Shown: positions 16,648 to 20,522 of the stretch, piece after piece
Layout of the letters: each line of letters begins with the position of its first letter
How positions within the stretch are numbered: position 1 is the stretch's first letter
Assembly: GCA_946481265.1 (NCBI GenBank)
Contig: CAMLNE010000026.1
Location: 1-20,522 of the forward strand
Origin: an uncultured Panacagrimonas sp.
GTDB taxonomy: Bacteria > Pseudomonadota > Gammaproteobacteria > Nevskiales > Nevskiaceae
DNA length: 20,522 nucleotides
Reading direction: 5' to 3'
The notes under the pieces: model-generated
Databases searched by the model: none
Told to the model about the DNA's origin: nothing
What the model saw: only the letters and a program-made list of their open reading frames with translations
Translations under genes and position numbers: made by a program

Positions 16648-16688
16648 CCTTTGCGCCCTTTCTTTTCCCTTTGCGCCTTTGCGGTGAA
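16648..16688 (-). repeat. Right inverted terminal repeat of the GxxExxY element
   Basis: It is the exact reverse complement of the left arm. It begins one base after the TAG of the GxxExxY gene and ends 24 bp before the fdsA start codon; the fdsA ribosome binding site (GGAG at 16703-16706) is just outside it. Confidence 0.95.
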
Positions 16689-16712
16689 TATCCCGGCGTC
16701 ACGGAGCCAGGC

Positions 16713-19607
16713 ATGAGATCGATAGCCGAAAACGACCTGGGCACTCCTGCCCGCGAATCCGCCAGGCAGGTGACGCTGAACATCGACGGCCGCGCGGTCA
16801 CGGTGCCCGCGGGCACCTCCGTGATGCGGGCCGCCGCGCTGGCGGACCTGAACATTCCCCGGCTCTGCGCGACCGACCAGCTCGAGGCCTTCGGGTCCTG
16901 CCGGCTGTGCCTGGTGCAGATCGAGGGCATGAAGGGGTATCCGGCTTCCTGCACGACACCGGTGGCCGAGGGCATGAAGGTCACGACGCAGAACGGCAAG
17001 CTCGCGCAGCTGCGCCGTGGCGTGATGGAGCTGTACATCTCGGATCATCCGCTGGATTGCCTGACCTGCCCGGCCAACGGCCACTGCGAGCTGCAGGACA
17101 TGGCGGGCGCGGTCGGGCTGCGCGAGGTCCGCTACGGCCACGACGGCGACAACCACGTCCATCGGTACGTGCCCGGCCAGGGCGAGGTGAACCCGCGCTT
17201 CGTCGAAAAGGACCAGAGCAATCCCTATTTCACCTTCGATCCGTCCAAGTGCATCGTCTGTTCGCGCTGCGTGCGCGCCTGCGACGAACAGCAGGGCACG
17301 CTGGCGCTGACGGTGCAGGGGCGCGGCTTCGATTCGAAGATCGCCGCCAGCGTCGATGAATCCTTCATGGACTCCGAGTGCGTGTCTTGCGGCGCCTGCG
17401 TGCAGGCCTGTCCGACGGCGACGCTCACGGAGAATTCCGTGATCGCGCAGGGCCAGGCCGAACACAGCCAGGTCACCACCTGCGCGTACTGCGGTGTGGG
17501 CTGCTCCTTCCGCGCCGAGATGCGTGGCGAGGAACTCATCCGCATGGTGCCGAACAAGGACGGCCATGCGAACCATGGCCACTCCTGCGTGAAGGGTCGC
17601 TTCGCGATCGGCTATGCGACGCATGCGGATCGCATCACCCGGCCGATGGTCCGCGCCAAGATCACCGACCCCTGGCGCGAGGTGAGCTGGGACGAGGCGA
17701 TCGCGCACGCGGCCTCGGAATTCAGGCGTATCCAGGCGCAGCACGGCCGTGACGCGGTCGGCGCAATCACCTCCTCGCGCTGCACCAACGAGGAGGTCTA
17801 CGTCGTGCAGAAGCTGGTGCGCGCCGCCTTCGGCAACAACAACGTCGATACCTGCGCGCGCGTCTGCCACTCGCCCACCGGCTACGGGCTCAAGCAGACG
17901 CTGGGCGAATCGGCCGGCACCCAGACCTTCGACTCGGTCATGAAGGCCGACGTGATCATGGTGATCGGCGCCAATCCCACCGATGGCCACCCGGTGTTCG
18001 CCTCGCAGATGAAGCGCCGGCTGCGCCAGGGCGCGAAGCTGGTCGTGGCCGATCCGCGCCGCATCGACCTGGTGCGCACGCCGCACATCGAGGCCACGCA
18101 TCACCTCGCGCTGCGCCCGGGAACCAATGTCGCGCTGATCAACGCGCTGGCGCACGTGGTCGTCAGCGAGGGTCTGGTGCAGGAGGACTTCGTGCGTGCG
18201 CGCTGCGATCTCGAGTCGTTCGAGCGCTGGCGCGTCTTCGTCGCGCAGGAGCGCAATTCGCCGGAAGCCACCGAAGGCGTCACCGGCGTGCCGGCCACGG
18301 AAGTGCGCGCGGCGGCGCGCCTCTATGCCGGGGCGCCCAACGGGGCGATCTACTACGGACTGGGTGTCACCGAGCACAGCCAGGGTTCGACGATGGTGAT
18401 GGGCATCGCCAACCTGGCGATGGCCACCGGCAACATCGGCCGCGAAGGCGTCGGCGTGAACCCGCTGCGTGGGCAGAACAACGTGCAGGGTTCCTGCGAC
18501 ATGGGCTCCTTCCCGCACGAATTCCCGGGTTACCGCCACGTGTCGGACGACCAGGTGCGCGGCAGCTTCGAGGCGGAGTGGAAGGTCCGGCTCTCGCCCG
18601 ACCAGGGCCTGCGCATCCCGAACATGTTCGAGGCGGCGCTCGACGGCGAGTTCCTCGGCCTCTATGTGCAGGGCGAGGACATCGCGCAGTCCGACCCCAA
18701 CACGCAGCACGTCACCGCTGCCTTGTCGGCGATCGAATGCCTGGTCGTGCAGGATCTGTTTCTCAACGAGACGGCGAAATTCGCCCACGTCTTCCTGCCG
18801 GGCTCCTCCTTCCTGGAGAAGGACGGCACCTTCATCAACGCCGAGCGGCGCATCTCGCGGGTGCGCAAGCTCATGCAGCCCAAGTCCGGTGTCGGCGAGT
18901 GGGAGGCCACGCAGCGCCTGTCCAACGCCCTGGGCTACCCGATGCACTACACCCATCCGTCCGAGATCATGGACGAGATCGCGCGGCTGACGCCCACCTT
19001 CGCCGGCGTGAGTTTCGACAAGATCGACCGGCTCGGCTCGATCCAGTGGCCCTGCAACGAACAGCACCCCGAGGGGACGCCCACGATGCACGTGGACAGC
19101 TTCGTGCGCGGCAAGGGCCGCTTCCTGGTCACCGAGTACGTGCCGACGACCGAGAAGGTCAACGCCCGCTTCCCGCTACTTCTCACCACCGGGCGCATCC
19201 TGAGCCAGTACAACGTCGGCGCGCAGACACGGCGCACGGAGAACCTGGCCTGGCACAGCGAGGACCGCATGGAGATCCATCCGCACGACGCCGAGGTGCG
19301 GGGCGTCGTCGAGGGCGACTGGGTGGGTGTCACCAGCCGCGCCGGCGATACGGTGATGCGTGCCACGGTCACCGACCGCGTGCAGCCGGTCGTGGTCTAC
19401 ACCACCTTCCACCATCCCCTGTCCGGCGCCAACGTGATCACCACCGACAACTCGGACTGGGCCACCAACTGCCCCGAGTACAAGGTCACCGCGGTCGAGG
19501 TCGCCCGCGTGAACCAGCCGTCCGAGTGGCAGAAGCGCTACCGCGAGTTCAGCGATCGCCAGCAGGAACTGCTGCGAGCAGCGGACCCGCACGTGGCGGC
19601 GAAATAG
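16713..19607 (+). CDS. fdsA: NAD-linked formate dehydrogenase alpha subunit, molybdenum catalytic chain
   Basis: This 964-residue catalytic subunit oxidises formate to CO2 at a bis-molybdopterin-guanine-dinucleotide Mo centre. The N-terminal [2Fe-2S] domain uses Cys52, Cys63, Cys66 and Cys80. Next come the His/Cys [4Fe-4S] segment (DHPLDCLTCPANGHC), then two ferredoxin-type motifs (CIVCSRCVRAC and CVSCGACVQAC). The Mo-domain [4Fe-4S] site CAYCGVGC...SCVKG follows. The active-site Mo ligand is Cys385, encoded by TGC, in VCHSPT with His386, so it is a Cys and not a selenocysteine enzyme. Length and order match FdsA of Cupriavidus and Rhodobacter. ATG 16713 has GGAG seven bases upstream. It is separated from fdsB by a hairpin element and from fdhD by a second, shorter one, so transcription must pass through long RNA stems to express it. 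Confidence 0.96.
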   Translation: MRSIAENDLGTPARESARQVTLNIDGRAVTVPAGTSVMRAAALADLNIPRLCATDQLEAFGSCRLCLVQIEGMKGYPASCTTPVAEGMKVTTQNGKLAQLRRGVMELYISDHPLDCLTCPANGHCELQDMAGAVGLREVRYGHDGDNHVHRYVPGQGEVNPRFVEKDQSNPYFTFDPSKCIVCSRCVRACDEQQGTLALTVQGRGFDSKIAASVDESFMDSECVSCGACVQACPTATLTENSVIAQGQAEHSQVTTCAYCGVGCSFRAEMRGEELIRMVPNKDGHANHGHSCVKGRFAIGYATHADRITRPMVRAKITDPWREVSWDEAIAHAASEFRRIQAQHGRDAVGAITSSRCTNEEVYVVQKLVRAAFGNNNVDTCARVCHSPTGYGLKQTLGESAGTQTFDSVMKADVIMVIGANPTDGHPVFASQMKRRLRQGAKLVVADPRRIDLVRTPHIEATHHLALRPGTNVALINALAHVVVSEGLVQEDFVRARCDLESFERWRVFVAQERNSPEATEGVTGVPATEVRAAARLYAGAPNGAIYYGLGVTEHSQGSTMVMGIANLAMATGNIGREGVGVNPLRGQNNVQGSCDMGSFPHEFPGYRHVSDDQVRGSFEAEWKVRLSPDQGLRIPNMFEAALDGEFLGLYVQGEDIAQSDPNTQHVTAALSAIECLVVQDLFLNETAKFAHVFLPGSSFLEKDGTFINAERRISRVRKLMQPKSGVGEWEATQRLSNALGYPMHYTHPSEIMDEIARLTPTFAGVSFDKIDRLGSIQWPCNEQHPEGTPTMHVDSFVRGKGRFLVTEYVPTTEKVNARFPLLLTTGRILSQYNVGAQTRRTENLAWHSEDRMEIHPHDAEVRGVVEGDWVGVTSRAGDTVMRATVTDRVQPVVVYTTFHHPLSGANVITTDNSDWATNCPEYKVTAVEVARVNQPSEWQKRYREFSDRQQELLRAADPHVAAK

Positions 19608-19615
19608 AAAGAGAC

Positions 19616-19755
19616 TTCACCGCAAAGGCGCAAAGGAAAAGATGAAGCAAAGGACGCAAAGGAAGGATGGTGGGCGCGTGCGCTTTCAGAGCGCGTACGG
19701 CCACTACACGCTTTTCTTTGCGTCCTTTCTTTTCCCTTTGCGCCTTTGCGGTGAA
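19616..19755. mobile_element. 140-bp ORF-less derivative of the hairpin element
   Basis: It has the same termini as the 460-bp element, TTCACCGC and GCGGTGAA. The outer 21 bases of the arms (19616-19636 and 19735-19755) are exact reverse complements. After an offset of about seven bases on the left, 13 more bases match (19649-19661 with 19716-19728). The roughly 54-base centre has no ORF and holds a small hairpin, GCGCT at 19680-19684 with AGCGC at 19690-19694. It starts eight bases after the fdsA stop and ends 26 bases before the fdhD start. It looks like a MITE-like internal deletion or an unfilled form of the larger element. Confidence 0.85.
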
Positions 19756-19781
19756 AGCTTTTCCCCGTCCGAGAATCCCGC

Positions 19782-20522
19782 ATGACCACGCCCAAGCACT
19801 CCGGCGTCCAGGTCTGGCACGAGGACAGCCTTGCGCCGGACCGCGTGGCCGAGGAAGTCCCGGTGGCGCTGCGGTTCAACGGCGAGCCGCACGCGGTGAT
19901 GATGTGCACGCCCGCCGACCTCGAGGATTTCGCCCGTGGCTTCGCGGTGACGGAGGACATCGTGGCCGGCATCGACGAGATCGAAGGCCTGCAGCTCACC
20001 GAACGCGTGGAGCCCGCCGGCTACGAGATCGACCTGCAGATTCCCGCGCTTCGTGCGCAGCAGCTGGGCGGCCGGCAGCGCGGGCTGCAGGGCCGCACCG
20101 GCTGCGGGCTGTGTGGTGCGCAGACCATCGAGGCCGCGATCCGTCCGCCGCGCCGCGTCCCGGCCGGAAGCCGGCTGGGCCTGGCCTCGATCCGCCGCGC
20201 GCTCGGCGCGCTGAGACGCCACCAGCCGCTGAACGCCGCGACCGGCGCCACCCATGCGGCCGCCTGGGCCACGCCGGACGGACTGATCGTGGCGGCACGC
20301 GAGGATGTGGGGCGGCACAACGCGCTGGACAAGCTGATCGGCCACCTGCTCGGGTCCGGACAGGACCTGTCGCGCGGGTTCCTGCTGATCACCAGCCGCG
20401 CCAGTTACGAGATGGTCCAGAAGGCGGCCAGCGTGGGCATGCCGGTGCTGGTCGCGATCTCGGCGCCCACCGCCTACGCCGTGCGGCTGGCCGAGGAGGC
20501 GGGCATCACGCTGCTGGGCTTC
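19782..20522 (+). CDS. fdhD: Formate dehydrogenase accessory sulfurtransferase FdhD/FdsC, cut by the window end
   Basis: The first 247 residues are present with no stop before the edge; full-length family members are usually about 260-300 residues, so little is missing. FdhD moves sulfur from a cysteine desulfurase to the Mo cofactor, a step needed for formate dehydrogenase activity. The functional loop CGLC is at 108-111, and the conserved segments REDVGRHNALDK and SRASYEMVQK are present. ATG 19782 has only a weak ribosome binding site (GAG at 19771). In Cupriavidus the fourth fds gene, fdsC, is the FdhD homologue, and this position fits; fdsD may follow beyond the window. Confidence 0.93.
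   Translation, partial: MTTPKHSGVQVWHEDSLAPDRVAEEVPVALRFNGEPHAVMMCTPADLEDFARGFAVTEDIVAGIDEIEGLQLTERVEPAGYEIDLQIPALRAQQLGGRQRGLQGRTGCGLCGAQTIEAAIRPPRRVPAGSRLGLASIRRALGALRRHQPLNAATGATHAAAWATPDGLIVAAREDVGRHNALDKLIGHLLGSGQDLSRGFLLITSRASYEMVQKAASVGMPVLVAISAPTAYAVRLAEEAGITLLGF

Larger units (their letters stand above)
16229..16688. mobile_element. 460-bp hairpin element with perfect 41-bp inverted ends and a GxxExxY gene
   Basis: The left arm (16229-16269) and right arm (16648-16688) are exact reverse complements over 41 bases. The element begins TTCACCGC and ends GCGGTGAA. Each arm consists of A/G-rich repeats of the type GCAAAGGCGCAAAGG. The loop is occupied by one 125-codon ORF, whose first base is the last base of the left arm and whose stop lies one base before the right arm. 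No target duplication is visible at the borders and no transposase is present. Repeats of this type are known around GxxExxY genes and related small ORFs. It sits between fdsB and fdsA, 24 bp before the fdsA start codon. I infer a non-autonomous or unclassified mobile element. Confidence 0.85.

Noticed and set aside
16229..16688. CRISPR array or rRNA intervening sequence
   Set aside because: The repeats are inverted, not direct with spacers, and no rRNA sequence surrounds them.
16221..16700. Target-site duplication flanking the 460-bp element
   Set aside because: The bases outside the two ends share no direct repeat of useful length; the same is true of the 140-bp element.
16210..16716. 168-codon plus-strand frame spanning the hairpin element
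   Set aside because: It translates the inverted repeats and an alternative frame of the GxxExxY gene; the 16269-16646 frame has the family motifs.
17862..17876. Selenocysteine at the formate dehydrogenase active site
   Set aside because: The codon is TGC (Cys385), with no in-frame TGA.

Overview
The window is about 20.5 kb of very GC-rich DNA. Long shadow ORFs lie opposite almost every gene, as expected from such composition. The gene content suggests a hydrocarbon-degrading, formate-oxidising proteobacterium: an AlkB-rubredoxin fusion with an AlkS/MalT-type regulator, two quinohemoprotein alcohol dehydrogenases, and a soluble NAD-linked formate dehydrogenase of the FdsGBA type. I would guess a gammaproteobacterium of the Nevskiales/Xanthomonadales kind. 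That is inference from gene content and repeat style; no marker gene is present.

Layout. Positions 1-438 hold no gene I can support. 439-1539 (+) encodes an alpha/beta-hydrolase-like protein with a GHSRG nucleophile elbow. 1704-3179 (+) is alkane 1-monooxygenase fused to a C-terminal rubredoxin, followed by a large LuxR/MalT-type regulator (3251-5884, +). Two paralogous lipoprotein PQQ/heme c alcohol dehydrogenases follow (6066-8219 and 8459-10630, +) and end at a strong intrinsic terminator (10655-10685). A CxxC AhpD/carboxymuconolactone-decarboxylase-like protein (10772-11353, +) converges on an MFS transporter (11367-12578, -). A winged-helix/periplasmic-binding-protein-like regulator (12912-13994, -) is divergent from the formate dehydrogenase operon fdsG-fdsB-fdsA-fdhD (14164 to the window end, +).

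How the genes work together. AlkB-Rd would hydroxylate alkanes at the inner membrane, and the MalT/AlkS-like protein is the likely activator. The two periplasmic quinohemoproteins would oxidise the resulting alcohols and pass electrons through their heme c domains. They differ at a diagnostic position: the second carries an Asp two residues after the catalytic Asp, as lanthanide-dependent enzymes do, and the first carries Thr. The Fds complex oxidises formate to CO2 and makes NADH, with FdhD sulfurating its Mo cofactor.

The most unusual structure is inside the fds operon. A 460-bp element sits between fdsB and fdsA. It has perfect 41-bp inverted terminal repeats, and its loop is filled almost to the base by one small PD-(D/E)XK-like GxxExxY gene. 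A second, ORF-less 140-bp element with the same termini sits between fdsA and fdhD. The same operon has thus been entered twice by one hairpin-type element, each time in the gap between two genes. Other hairpins lie in the AlkB-rubredoxin linker and over the ribosome binding site of the MalT-type regulator.
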